64,000 nt of DNA from Acanthopleuribacter pedis (GTDB taxonomy: Bacteria; Acidobacteriota; Holophagae; Acanthopleuribacterales; Acanthopleuribacteraceae): the NCBI RefSeq assembly GCF_017377855.1, contig NZ_JAFREP010000021.1:124001-188000 (forward strand), read 5' to 3'. The notes under the pieces were generated by a model that worked only from the letters and a program-made list of their open reading frames with translations, was not told where the DNA came from and ran no database searches. This document shows positions 18,668 to 26,388 of this stretch, in pieces. A program made the position numbers and the translations under genes. Every line of letters begins with the position of its first letter. Positions within the stretch are counted from its first letter, which is position 1.

Positions 18668-18691
18668 GGGGCCGTGCCAAGGCACGGCCCC
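18668..18691 (-). promoter_or_regulatory. Intercistronic hairpin 1 directly after hcp
   Basis: Perfect eleven-base GC-rich stem (GGGGCCGTGCC/GGCACGGCCCC) with a two-base loop, starting five bases after the hcp stop. It lacks a U-run. Such tight 3' hairpins typically protect an upstream mRNA from 3' decay or cause partial termination, which would fit the high Hcp demand. Confidence 0.65.
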
Positions 18692-18696
18692 ATTGC

Positions 18697-19188
18697 TTAC
18701 TTGACCATGTACTCTTTGTTGGCTCGGATGTCCCAACCGCCGGCTTTTTGGCCCGCGTGTTTCGCGTCTTGCTTCTGATCGCGGTAGGTCCAGCTAATCG
18801 TGCGGTAGTTCAACGTCAGGGTTTCGGAGGGGTTGGCACCGCCGCCGGCGGAGAAGTTGTAAGAGCTAACCAGAACATCTTCAATGGTGAACACGATGAT
18901 CGGCAGCAACACCGAGTCTTTCTCGCGGCAAATGCTGATGGTCGCTTTTTTAATGGGCTTGGCTTCCATGCAGTAGCGCTTGAACAGGTAGGAGCTGCCG
19001 TCCATCACCTTGCTCAGGGTAACGTCGTTGTGGTGGGCGTAGCCCTGGGTACGACCTTCTTTACCAGGCTGACAGAAGGCGTTCATGCTGACGCCGTGGT
19101 TCATCGAATGGATACCAATTTGGTTCGTGAAGCCCTCGGTACGAACATCCCCGGGAATATCATCGATTTTCATGAAAATATTGAACAT
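18697..19188 (-). CDS. hcp: T6SS tube protein Hcp (TssD)
   Basis: A 163-residue Hcp: M-K-I-D-D-I-P-G-D-V at the N-terminus, a central P-I-K-K-A-T-I-S-I-C-R, V-F-T-I-E-D-V-L-V-S-S-Y, then L-N-Y-R-T-I-S-W-T-Y. Hcp hexamers stack into the inner tube. The ATG at 19188 is supported by AGGAGA seven bases upstream. A 200-base gap precedes it and a strong hairpin follows it, so hcp is the most insulated gene of the array and may be expressed at a different level. Confidence 0.95.
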   Translation of the reverse strand: MFNIFMKIDDIPGDVRTEGFTNQIGIHSMNHGVSMNAFCQPGKEGRTQGYAHHNDVTLSKVMDGSSYLFKRYCMEAKPIKKATISICREKDSVLLPIIVFTIEDVLVSSYNFSAGGGANPSETLTLNYRTISWTYRDQKQDAKHAGQKAGGWDIRANKEYMVK

Positions 19189-19389
19189 AATAATCTCCTG
19201 TGTCTTGGTTTTGGGTAGCGGGCCTACGGACAAGGTCTAAGTAAATCCCGGTTCCCGTTGACGGTTTGTGACGAAACGTGAATGAGGAACGGTCGCCGTC
19301 GGGTTGTGACGAACCAGGCGGCGCGGGCAACGGCCCCTACCCAAAATCCAAGCAGGGAGCACCACCCGACCGGCGGTTAGGCCGGGTTT

Positions 19390-20895
19390 TTAACCACCCG
19401 CGGGGGGTGGTAATTCGGCGACGAGCCGCAACGAAACGCTCAACTCGTCTAATTGGAAGTGGGGCCGCAAAAAGGCGACCGCGCGGAAGCAACCGGGACG
19501 GGCGGGGTCGTCGGAGACATCAATGCGACCCTCACGCAACGGAAATTTGGCTTTGACTTCCAAACCCGCGGTGTCGTCCAACAGCACGTATTGGCTGATC
19601 CAGTTGTTCAGGTAAGACTCAACCTGTTCGCGGTTGACGAAGGTCCCGATTTTGTCGCGCATCATCGATTTCAGGTAATGGGCGAAACGGCTGGAAGCCA
19701 TGATGTAGGGCAACATCGAGGAGATGCGCGCGTTGGACGTGGCCGCGTCGTTGCTGTAAACCTTGGGTTTGTTGGTAGTTTGCGCCGAGAAAAAGGCCGC
19801 GTAATCGGTGCCTTTGCAGTGAACCAGCGGTATAAAACCCAGATCGGCCAATTCTTTTTCGCGCCGGTCGGTAATCGCCACCTCGGTGGGGCACTTCAGT
19901 TCGACATCGCCCTCGTCGGTCTTAAAACTGTGGGCCGGCAAGTCGTGCACCGCGCCGCCGCCTTCTACGCCGCGGATCGCCGCGCACCATTTGTATTTGG
20001 TGAACGATTCGGTCATGCGTTGGCCCAAGGCCCAAGCCGCGTTGCCCCACAGGTATTTGTTATGCTCTTTGCCGGTTACGTTCTCCACGAAATGAAAATC
20101 TTCAACCGGAACCGTGTCCGGCCCATAGGGCAAACGCATCAAAATGTGCGGCAGCGCCAAAACGAAGAAGCGGGAATCGTCGGTTTCGCGGAAGGAACGC
20201 CACTTGGCCAGTTCCGTGCTTTCCATCAGCTTGGCCATATCGCGGGGATTGTCCAGATCGGTGAAGCTGTCCATGTCGAACATTTGCGGCGCGGCCGAGG
20301 AAATGAAGGGCGCGTGGGCGGAAGCGGCCACCTGGCTGATCATGCGCGCCAAGGCCACGTCGCGCGGGCCGCGGCCAAATTGGTAATCGCCCAGCAGCAT
20401 CGAAAACGGATGACCGCCGTAGGTACCGAACTCTTGGCTGTAGACCTTTTTGAACAAGGTACTTTGGTCGAACTCGGACGCTTTTTCCAAATCGTTTTGC
20501 AGCTCGTCGCGGCTCGCGTTGAGCACCTTAATTTTGAGGTCGGCACCCGTGTTGCTTTTGCTGACCAGGAAGTCCAAACCCCGCCAGGTGCTTTCCAATT
20601 GTTGGAACTTCTCGTCGTGCAACACCTCGTTGAGCTGATCGCTGATCAAGCTGTCGATTTGCGCGATGCGTTCGTTGAGCATGGCGATGGTGTCGTGGCT
20701 GACATTGATCTTGCTGTTGTCGGCCACTTCTTGCACAAAACTTTCGATCAATTCCTTGGCACGTTTTTGTTGCACCTCGTTGCGGGCCATGTGGCCTTCT
20801 TCGATGATTTGATCGAGCAGGCCGCGCTCCGCGACCGCCGCGCCGACTTGTTCTTCGCTACCTTGCTGTTGGTCCATTTCGGCGATCTCACTCAT
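19390..20895 (-). CDS. tssC: T6SS contractile sheath large subunit TssC
   Basis: A ~501-residue TssC (VipB/EvpB family). Hallmarks are the N-terminal helix L-L-D-Q-I-I-E-E-G, E-S-T-W-R-G-L-D-F-L-V near residue 90, P-F-S-M-L-L-G-D-Y-Q-F-G, and the C-terminal N-N-W-I-S-Q-Y-V. It forms the contractile sheath with TssB. ATG 20895 follows GGGAGG by five bases and overlaps the tssB stop by eight bases, consistent with coupled 1:1 synthesis. Confidence 0.96.
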   Translation of the reverse strand: MSEIAEMDQQQGSEEQVGAAVAERGLLDQIIEEGHMARNEVQQKRAKELIESFVQEVADNSKINVSHDTIAMLNERIAQIDSLISDQLNEVLHDEKFQQLESTWRGLDFLVSKSNTGADLKIKVLNASRDELQNDLEKASEFDQSTLFKKVYSQEFGTYGGHPFSMLLGDYQFGRGPRDVALARMISQVAASAHAPFISSAAPQMFDMDSFTDLDNPRDMAKLMESTELAKWRSFRETDDSRFFVLALPHILMRLPYGPDTVPVEDFHFVENVTGKEHNKYLWGNAAWALGQRMTESFTKYKWCAAIRGVEGGGAVHDLPAHSFKTDEGDVELKCPTEVAITDRREKELADLGFIPLVHCKGTDYAAFFSAQTTNKPKVYSNDAATSNARISSMLPYIMASSRFAHYLKSMMRDKIGTFVNREQVESYLNNWISQYVLLDDTAGLEVKAKFPLREGRIDVSDDPARPGCFRAVAFLRPHFQLDELSVSLRLVAELPPPAGG

Positions 20896-21385
20896 GGTTG
20901 CCTCCCAATTCATCTTTCAATTTGCCAACACTGGTCGTGTTGTTGATGACCTCTTGCAGCAGGCCGTCCAGTTCCTCGTTGCCGTCTAGCTTCGAGATCA
21001 AATCTTTGAGTTTGGTGCGGGTTTCCAACAACTCGCGCAAGGGTTCGATTTGGTTCACCACGCGGGTCGGGTTGAAGTCCTCGAGTTCTTTGAACTGGAG
21101 CTTGACCTCGAAGCGGCCGTCGCCCGTAAGCTTGTTGGCGACACGAAAGTTCAGGCTCGGCTCAGCGGAACGCATGACCTTGTTAAAATTTTCACCGTCG
21201 ATTTCGGTGAACTTGCGTTGCTTGAGGGAGGGCAGTTCCTTGTTGCCGTCGCCGGAAAGGTCGGCCAGGACACCCGCCACGAAGGGCAGTTCCTTGGATT
21301 CCGTGTTGTCACCGACCTCGACGTCGTAGGTAATGTGGACACGCGGTGCGCGTAAATTGTCCAATTTGTGTTGGGTATTGCTCAT
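20888..21385 (-). CDS. tssB: T6SS contractile sheath small subunit TssB
   Basis: A 165-residue TssB (VipA family): R-V-H-I-T-Y-D-V-E-V-G near the start, L-P-F-V-A-G-V-L-A-D-L-S-G, R-K-F-T-E-I-D, then F-K-E-L-E-D-F-N-P-T-R-V-V. It pairs with TssC in the sheath. AAGGAG precedes the ATG. It follows the PKD lipoprotein gene by 36 bases, which places the secretin and lipoprotein genes in the same transcription unit. Confidence 0.96.
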   Translation of the reverse strand: MSNTQHKLDNLRAPRVHITYDVEVGDNTESKELPFVAGVLADLSGDGNKELPSLKQRKFTEIDGENFNKVMRSAEPSLNFRVANKLTGDGRFEVKLQFKELEDFNPTRVVNQIEPLRELLETRTKLKDLISKLDGNEELDGLLQEVINNTTSVGKLKDELGGNHE

Positions 21386-21421
21386 AGCATTCTCCTTGGG
21401 GTGGGTTGAATAAGTTGTGGG

Positions 21422-23206
21422 TTATTCGATGATGCGGACGACTTGGGCCGAGGTGTCGCGGACCCCGTATTCATCGATGATGGTGAGACGAACCGAGTAT
21501 TCGCCGGCCTCGAAATAGGTGTGGGTTGTTTCAACGCCAACGCCTGGCTGACCGTCGCCGAAGTTCCATTCGTAGGTTTCGATGCGCGATTCCTCGGAGG
21601 TCGAAGCACGGGCGCTGAAGCGAAGGGTGGTTCCAGCTTTCACCTCAATTTCCGGTTCAAAACCGAAACTCGCGCGGGGTGGTTGCCGATGGGTAACAGC
21701 CAGGGTCGTGGTCGCATAATCAACCGCCCCGCGACTGTCGCGAACCATCACTCGGGCGAGGTAAACCCCTTGTTCCGTGTAGCTATGGCTCAGGGTTGGC
21801 GTGTTTTGCGTACGGCGGCTGCTGCCGTCGCCAAAGTCGAAGGAATAGGTGGTCAGCGCATCGCCGTCGGGGTCGCTGGATTCGGATGCATCGAAGGAAA
21901 CCGGCTCGCCGGGACGGAAGACCTCACCGGCCGCCTTCAGCGCCGCAACCGGTGCTTTGTTGCCCGCAACCGTCACCTTGGCCGTGGTGGAGGTGCGCGC
22001 GCCCAGGTCGTCCTCAACCGTGAGCGTGGCCGTGTATTCTCCCGCGCCGGGGTACACCCGGCTGACCTGCACGCCTTCTTCCTGGAAACCGTCGCCGAAA
22101 AGCCAGCGGTAGGCCACAATCTCGCCGTCGCTATCGCCGCTGCGTTCCCCGTTAAAAATAACCTCCTCGCCGTCGCGAGGATCCGTCGGAGAGACCGTGA
22201 TGACCGCGGTGGGTGCGACGTTGGGTTCAGGTGGTTCGACCGTAACCGTTTTGGTGGCCGTCACCGCCGCGCCCAGCGCGTCGGTCATGGTCAGGGTGGC
22301 CGCATAGGTTCCCGGCCGGGTGTAAGTGTGTTCGACGCTCAGCCCTTTGGCCGCGGCAGAGTTGTCGCCAAAGCGCCATTCCATTTGCCCCGGATCGAGG
22401 GGACGGCTGTCGTCTGGATCGGACGAAGCCGCGCCGTTAAACACCACCGTTTGGCCGATCTCCGCCGTTGCGTGCGAAACATGGATCTCGGGTTTGGGGT
22501 TTTGGTTGGGGGTGATCGTGATCAGCTTGTCGTCGATCACCAGGTCGCGAACGCGGAAGGTCAAACCGATTTCTTCGGGATGTTGCTGTTGCGCGGGCAC
22601 CGTCAACGTCTGGTTAACCCAGCCGTCCAAATCCGTCTTCTGTGCGCTCCGCCCCGGGGCCAGGCTTCCGTAAGATACTGACATGATGACGGTTTCCCCG
22701 GGAAGGGGTAGGTTGTTTTCGCCGATGACCCGCACGCGGATGTCGACCGTGCCGCCGGCCGCCGTGAGGTTGGTGGGGCTGTAACTGATATAAGGTTCGC
22801 CGAGGGGCACCACGCTGTCGATCACCGAAACCGTTTCGCTCGCATCCGAGCCTCCGGGTGTCCGCCCCGCCGTGAGGGTGACCGAGCCGATGCGTTCGTC
22901 GCTGCGGAAGTAGACCTCGGCCGTGCCGTCCGTGAGGGTGACTTTCTCCGGCAGGCTGCCGCGGTCCGCGCCCAACCAAATCGTGGTGCCGTCGTAGGCC
23001 GGTTGGCCGTCGACCATGGCACGAACCAACACACGGGTCGTATCACCGTTGTTTTTGAGGGTGTTGGGCACCGCCGAAAGCGACAGGGACGCTTCCGAAT
23101 CGAGCACCGGCGCGCCGCTCCCGCAGCTCACCAGGAGCATGCCCGCGCCGACCAGTTGCGGCAAGAGAAGACGGCGTCGCGCCGGGGTAAAAAATGGGTT
23201 TTTCAT
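21422..23206 (-). CDS. PKD-domain lipoprotein at the head of the T6SS operon
   Basis: A 594-residue lipoprotein. A basic N-terminus is followed by a hydrophobic segment ending in the lipobox L-V-S-C (Cys ~28). Residues ~45-230 look like two invasin/Big-type Ig folds (T-T-I-W-L-G-A-D-R-G-S-L; V-I-M-S-V-S-Y-G-S-L). Four PKD-like domains follow, each with the W/F-x-F-G-D-G motif: W-R-F-G-D-N, W-L-F-G-D-G, F-D-F-G-D-G, W-N-F-G-D-G. The products of such domains are usually surface or periplasmic ligand or partner binders. It lies 28 bases after the secretin gene and 36 before tssB. A role as secretin pilotin or outer-surface partner is inference. Confidence 0.85.
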   Translation of the reverse strand: MKNPFFTPARRRLLLPQLVGAGMLLVSCGSGAPVLDSEASLSLSAVPNTLKNNGDTTRVLVRAMVDGQPAYDGTTIWLGADRGSLPEKVTLTDGTAEVYFRSDERIGSVTLTAGRTPGGSDASETVSVIDSVVPLGEPYISYSPTNLTAAGGTVDIRVRVIGENNLPLPGETVIMSVSYGSLAPGRSAQKTDLDGWVNQTLTVPAQQQHPEEIGLTFRVRDLVIDDKLITITPNQNPKPEIHVSHATAEIGQTVVFNGAASSDPDDSRPLDPGQMEWRFGDNSAAAKGLSVEHTYTRPGTYAATLTMTDALGAAVTATKTVTVEPPEPNVAPTAVITVSPTDPRDGEEVIFNGERSGDSDGEIVAYRWLFGDGFQEEGVQVSRVYPGAGEYTATLTVEDDLGARTSTTAKVTVAGNKAPVAALKAAGEVFRPGEPVSFDASESSDPDGDALTTYSFDFGDGSSRRTQNTPTLSHSYTEQGVYLARVMVRDSRGAVDYATTTLAVTHRQPPRASFGFEPEIEVKAGTTLRFSARASTSEESRIETYEWNFGDGQPGVGVETTHTYFEAGEYSVRLTIIDEYGVRDTSAQVVRIIE

Positions 23207-23234
23207 GGGTTACCTCGTGGTTGGGAAATGCAGG

Positions 23235-25535
23235 TTAGGGCGTCTGTTCCGGTAAGGGTTCGGGAATCGTTGTGCGCGGTTCCGGTTTGGGTGCGAGGGC
23301 GCGCAGTTTCGCCAACTTGGCCGCTTTTTTGGCCTCGCGTTTGGCCCGTCGCGCCGCGCGCCGTTCCTCGCGGTTCATCTTGCGAACCTCGCTGATACGG
23401 GGGTCCATCACACGCGGATCGTCAACGTATTCAGGGCTTTGCTCACCGCCGTAGTAGATGTGCGGGGTGATGTAAATAACCATTTCGTCCAAGGTCGTGG
23501 CCCAGGTGCGGTCCCGAAACAGCTTGCCCAGCAGCGGCAACTTGCTAATGCCCGGCAGGCTCTTTTCGTCGCGGTCGCGGGTGTTTACCGTCAAGCCGCC
23601 GAGTACAATGGTTTCGCCGTTGCGCAAGCGGACCGAGGAGCGCATGGTGTTGACATCAATCGGCGGCGGCACATTGTCCGTCACCGAGCCGTCGAAGGAG
23701 TTGAACTCGGTGTAGATTTCAATGGTGGCCGTGTCTTTGCCCATCACCCAAGGCCGGATCTGGAGCAGGGTCACGGCGTTAACCGCTTCGACTTTTTCCG
23801 TGGTGCGAACGCGGGGGTTCTCGTCGCCGACCATCTCCTCCGTTTTAATGCGGTAGTGCAAGGTCGCACCGAGCTCCATCGTGGCCTCGTGGCCGCTGAG
23901 CGCCGCGATTTTCGGTTGGGTCACCACCCGGACCAATTTGTCGTTTTCCATCAACTTCAATTTCAGTTTGAAATCGGAGGGCAAGCGCATGATGCGGAAG
24001 TTGCCACCCGCCTCGCGGAAACCGTTGATTTCCACATTCGCATTGGGAAAGATTTGGTTTTCGCCGTTGCTGAGGTCCAAGCCCACGTTCAGCTTTTCTT
24101 CGTCTTTGAACTCGACCACCACCACTTCCAACAGCACTTGCGGCACCGTTTGGTCCAGTTGGGCGACCACCTCGGCGACCGTGGCGACCTGGGTCGGGTG
24201 CCCGGTTATCAAGAGGCTGTTGGTTTCCTTGACCGCCACCATTTCGACCTTGCTCAGCAGGCTCTCCGGGATCATGGAGGGGATCAGCCCCACGTGGATC
24301 TTCTCGAAGCGCACGATGCGGGTTTCGTTGAGGACGACCGAATCTTCGCCGCCGATCACATGAACCCCGTCGCGACGGTGGTAGCGGTAGGGCGTGTCGG
24401 CCACGAGCAGCGGCAGCAAGGTTTCCAGGGTGACACCCTTGAGATCGACACTCACCGAACCTTCCAGACCGTCGGAGATCATGATCGGGAACGCGCCTTC
24501 CGCGGCCAAGGCGTGCAACACCTCGGCCAAAGGTTTGTGTTCAAACCAGATATCAATCAACCCTCGGTTCACCCGAACACCGGGAACCCGGCCGATGAAA
24601 AAGATGTTGTTTTGCTGTTTGACGCCGAACTGGTTGGCGCGCATCAGCTCGGTTAAAGCCTCCGCAAAAGGCAGGGCGGCCAAGGTGCCGTGGACGCGTT
24701 TGTCGGTGAGTGCGCTAACCGAATCATCGAGGAACACGTTTTTTCCCGTGACCGCGATCAGTTGATCGGCGAAATCGCGCGGGGTCATGCCGTCGAGAGC
24801 GACCGCCAGCGTATCGCCCGCGGGATCGTAGCGCAGGTCGTTGACCTGTTTGGGTTTGGGATTCGGTCGCACGTAGACAAAGGAACCGATCCGTTCGCAA
24901 CTAATCGGGTACAGGTGGACCAGCATGTTCAGCAACTGGTTCATGCCTGTCCGTGGATCGGTAATGTCGAGGTCGAGCTGGATATCGATGCTTCCGTCGA
25001 CCACCAGGTTCAATTTCTGTTCGCGGGCCAAGGTGCGCAGGTAACCGACCAGGTCGTGGTTGTGGGTGATGACGCGGCCAAGGAGCACATCGGGTTCGAA
25101 GAAAGGGGTGTGGGCCTCGGATAAGGTGGTTTGCGGCGGTTCCGGTTGGACGGCTTCCACCGGCTCATCGGTTTTAACCGGCTCCGGCTCGGACGCTGTT
25201 TCGGATCGCGTTTCTGGTTTGGATGCTTGTTTCGGTTCTTGTTTTGGTTCTTGTTTTGGTTCTTGGTTGGCCTCGGCGGCCGTGGTTTGGGATGGGGCGG
25301 CCGCGGAACCTTGATCAGATGGTGTGGATTGGGGTTCAGCCTGAGCCGCGTTTTCTCGAGCAGGCTCAGGTTGTGCCGCCGCGGCGGGCGGGCTGGTGGT
25401 TTCCACCGATTTCGCGGCAGGCTGTTCACCCTCCCGACGATCAGATGCATTCGCTGGAATAGTAAGGAAACCGATCAGCAACACTGTTACCAACAGCGTG
25501 AACACACTATGTTTTCTTATATAAGCAGCGTGCAT
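23235..25535 (-). CDS. Secretin (GspD/PilQ-like) with Pro/Glu-rich linker, first gene of the T6SS operon
   Basis: A ~766-residue protein. Signal peptide (S-V-F-T-L-L-V-T-V-L-L-I-G-F-L-T-I-P-A-N-A), then ~110 residues rich in Pro, Glu, Ala and Gln with an E-P-K-Q tandem repeat. Three N-type ring domains follow (~150-440), one with the N-S-L-L-I-T-G pattern. The secretin core ends in V-R-L-R-N-G-E-T-I-V-L-G-G-L and P-L-L-G-K-L-F-R...Y-I-T-P-H-I, and a basic tail (R-E-E-R-R-A-A-R-R-A-K) closes the chain. The family forms outer-membrane pores for type II/III secretion or type IV pili. No inner-membrane partner of those systems is present nearby. The start at ATG 25535 follows GAGGAA. A sigma-54 promoter lies ~225 bases upstream. 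Confidence 0.9.
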   Translation of the reverse strand: MHAAYIRKHSVFTLLVTVLLIGFLTIPANASDRREGEQPAAKSVETTSPPAAAAQPEPARENAAQAEPQSTPSDQGSAAAPSQTTAAEANQEPKQEPKQEPKQASKPETRSETASEPEPVKTDEPVEAVQPEPPQTTLSEAHTPFFEPDVLLGRVITHNHDLVGYLRTLAREQKLNLVVDGSIDIQLDLDITDPRTGMNQLLNMLVHLYPISCERIGSFVYVRPNPKPKQVNDLRYDPAGDTLAVALDGMTPRDFADQLIAVTGKNVFLDDSVSALTDKRVHGTLAALPFAEALTELMRANQFGVKQQNNIFFIGRVPGVRVNRGLIDIWFEHKPLAEVLHALAAEGAFPIMISDGLEGSVSVDLKGVTLETLLPLLVADTPYRYHRRDGVHVIGGEDSVVLNETRIVRFEKIHVGLIPSMIPESLLSKVEMVAVKETNSLLITGHPTQVATVAEVVAQLDQTVPQVLLEVVVVEFKDEEKLNVGLDLSNGENQIFPNANVEINGFREAGGNFRIMRLPSDFKLKLKLMENDKLVRVVTQPKIAALSGHEATMELGATLHYRIKTEEMVGDENPRVRTTEKVEAVNAVTLLQIRPWVMGKDTATIEIYTEFNSFDGSVTDNVPPPIDVNTMRSSVRLRNGETIVLGGLTVNTRDRDEKSLPGISKLPLLGKLFRDRTWATTLDEMVIYITPHIYYGGEQSPEYVDDPRVMDPRISEVRKMNREERRAARRAKREAKKAAKLAKLRALAPKPEPRTTIPEPLPEQTP
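25222..25270. repeat. Short tandem repeat encoding E-P-K-Q units in the secretin linker
   Basis: About three 12-base units (GGTTCTTGTTTT on the plus strand) encode E-P-K-Q E-P-K-Q E-P-K-Q on the minus strand. The array is nearly perfect and in frame, so slippage would change linker length without breaking the reading frame. Confidence 0.6.
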
Positions 25536-25690
25536 AATTCCTCGGTTGCCACCCAATTTCGGCCAGACGACGCCCATACCGCCTGAAGCGGCTTGGTTAA
25601 GCTAAGTGTTTGACTTTGATCATGTTCTTAGTCGACGACAGGAATTAAAAGTCCTGCCGATTCTCGTGACGAACACGCTTTACGAAAGTG

Positions 25691-25718
25691 CCTTAATTAT
25701 TTAAGGCTAAGGAGCCTT
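25691..25718 (-). promoter_or_regulatory. Two overlapping inverted repeats in the predicted secretin leader
   Basis: CCTTAA-TTAT-TTAAGG (25691-25706) overlaps AAGGCT-AAGG-AGCCTT (25703-25718). Each has a perfect six-base stem, and they share AAGG, so they are mutually exclusive. They lie within ~60 bases downstream of the predicted sigma-54 start site, so they could form alternative RNA hairpins or an operator. Confidence 0.45.
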
Positions 25719-25760
25719 GGGTAAGGCGTGTACCGCATCGTTGCGGTTACTATCCCCATT

Positions 25761-25776
25761 AGCAACGGCAATGCCA
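25761..25776 (-). promoter_or_regulatory. Sigma-54 (-24/-12) promoter driving the secretin/T6SS operon
   Basis: On the minus strand the sequence reads TGGCATTGCCGTTGCT. It keeps the invariant GG and GC with exactly ten bases between them and matches the TGGCAC-N5-TTGC consensus at all but one core position. Transcription would begin near 25750, giving a ~215-base leader before the secretin ATG. The adjacent divergent gene encodes a sigma-54 activator. Confidence 0.75.
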
Positions 25777-25899
25777 CTTTTTAAAAGCAAGTAAAAAATA
25801 AAAACCTAAACCACTCCTATAAAACAAGTTGCCTCGCTAAAAGTCGTTTTAACGGTCCGCAACATGTCGCCACGCCGGGCCCCGTAGCCGCCGCCGATG

Positions 25900-25966
25900 T
25901 CACCGGTGAAGTTTCACCTGATAACTCGCCCGGATACACCTCACCCGGGACACTCCCCTCTCACCC
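25900..25966. promoter_or_regulatory. Candidate upstream activator sites (TCACC/GGTGA cluster)
   Basis: Contains the perfect palindrome TCACCGGTGA (25900-25909), an overlapping repeat GGTGAA-GT-TTCACC (25905-25918), and further TCACC copies at 25941 and 25961. The cluster lies ~125-205 bases upstream of the sigma-54 promoter, the usual distance for activator binding sites. That it binds the neighbouring activator is inference. Confidence 0.45.
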
Positions 25967-26388
25967 AGAATTTTCGGTTCTCAGAACGCCACATCCCTCC
26001 ACCCAATTAAAAACCCAAGTGGAACTTTTTCAACCAAGCCCGTTTCTTCGCAAAATAATGCGTTTTTTGAGCACCATCGCTCGCTTCATGAATCTGGCTC
26101 GGCTAAAATGGCACCAATGATAAAGAGGGAGCAAACCTGCATTCCCATCTTGATTCAGGCCCCCGTACTTTTAATGAATCGAGCAGGTCCCCAGCTTTTG
26201 ACGCCGTTTGGGTTCGACAATTCAGGGAAACCCGTCCTACCTCCCCCGTTTCCCACGTCACCGAACATGCCCGATCTCAAGCCGACCGCCCGCCCGGATA
26301 GTCCGGTCCCCGTCCGTTTTGCCGTTGCCTCGAGCAGCTTTTCCCCGCGATACCCGGACCATTTTGTTTTGATAAAGGACGTGATGCC

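Larger units (their letters stand above)
25536..26388. other. Divergent control region between the secretin/T6SS operon and the sigma-54 activator gene
   Basis: An 853-base stretch with no convincing gene. It holds a -24/-12 promoter toward the secretin, paired inverted repeats in the expected leader, and a cluster of TCACC/GGTGA motifs further upstream (each listed separately). The remainder toward 26388 is of ordinary composition. I see no clear -35/-10 pair for the activator gene. Confidence 0.6.

Noticed and set aside
19453..20946. 497-residue open frame antisense to tssC
   Set aside because: It mirrors a well-supported gene; long antisense frames are expected in GC-rich coding DNA, and it has no ribosome site or family resemblance.
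23439..24656. 405-residue open frame antisense to the secretin
   Set aside because: Shadow of the secretin codon usage; His/Arg/Gln-rich composition typical of antisense translation.
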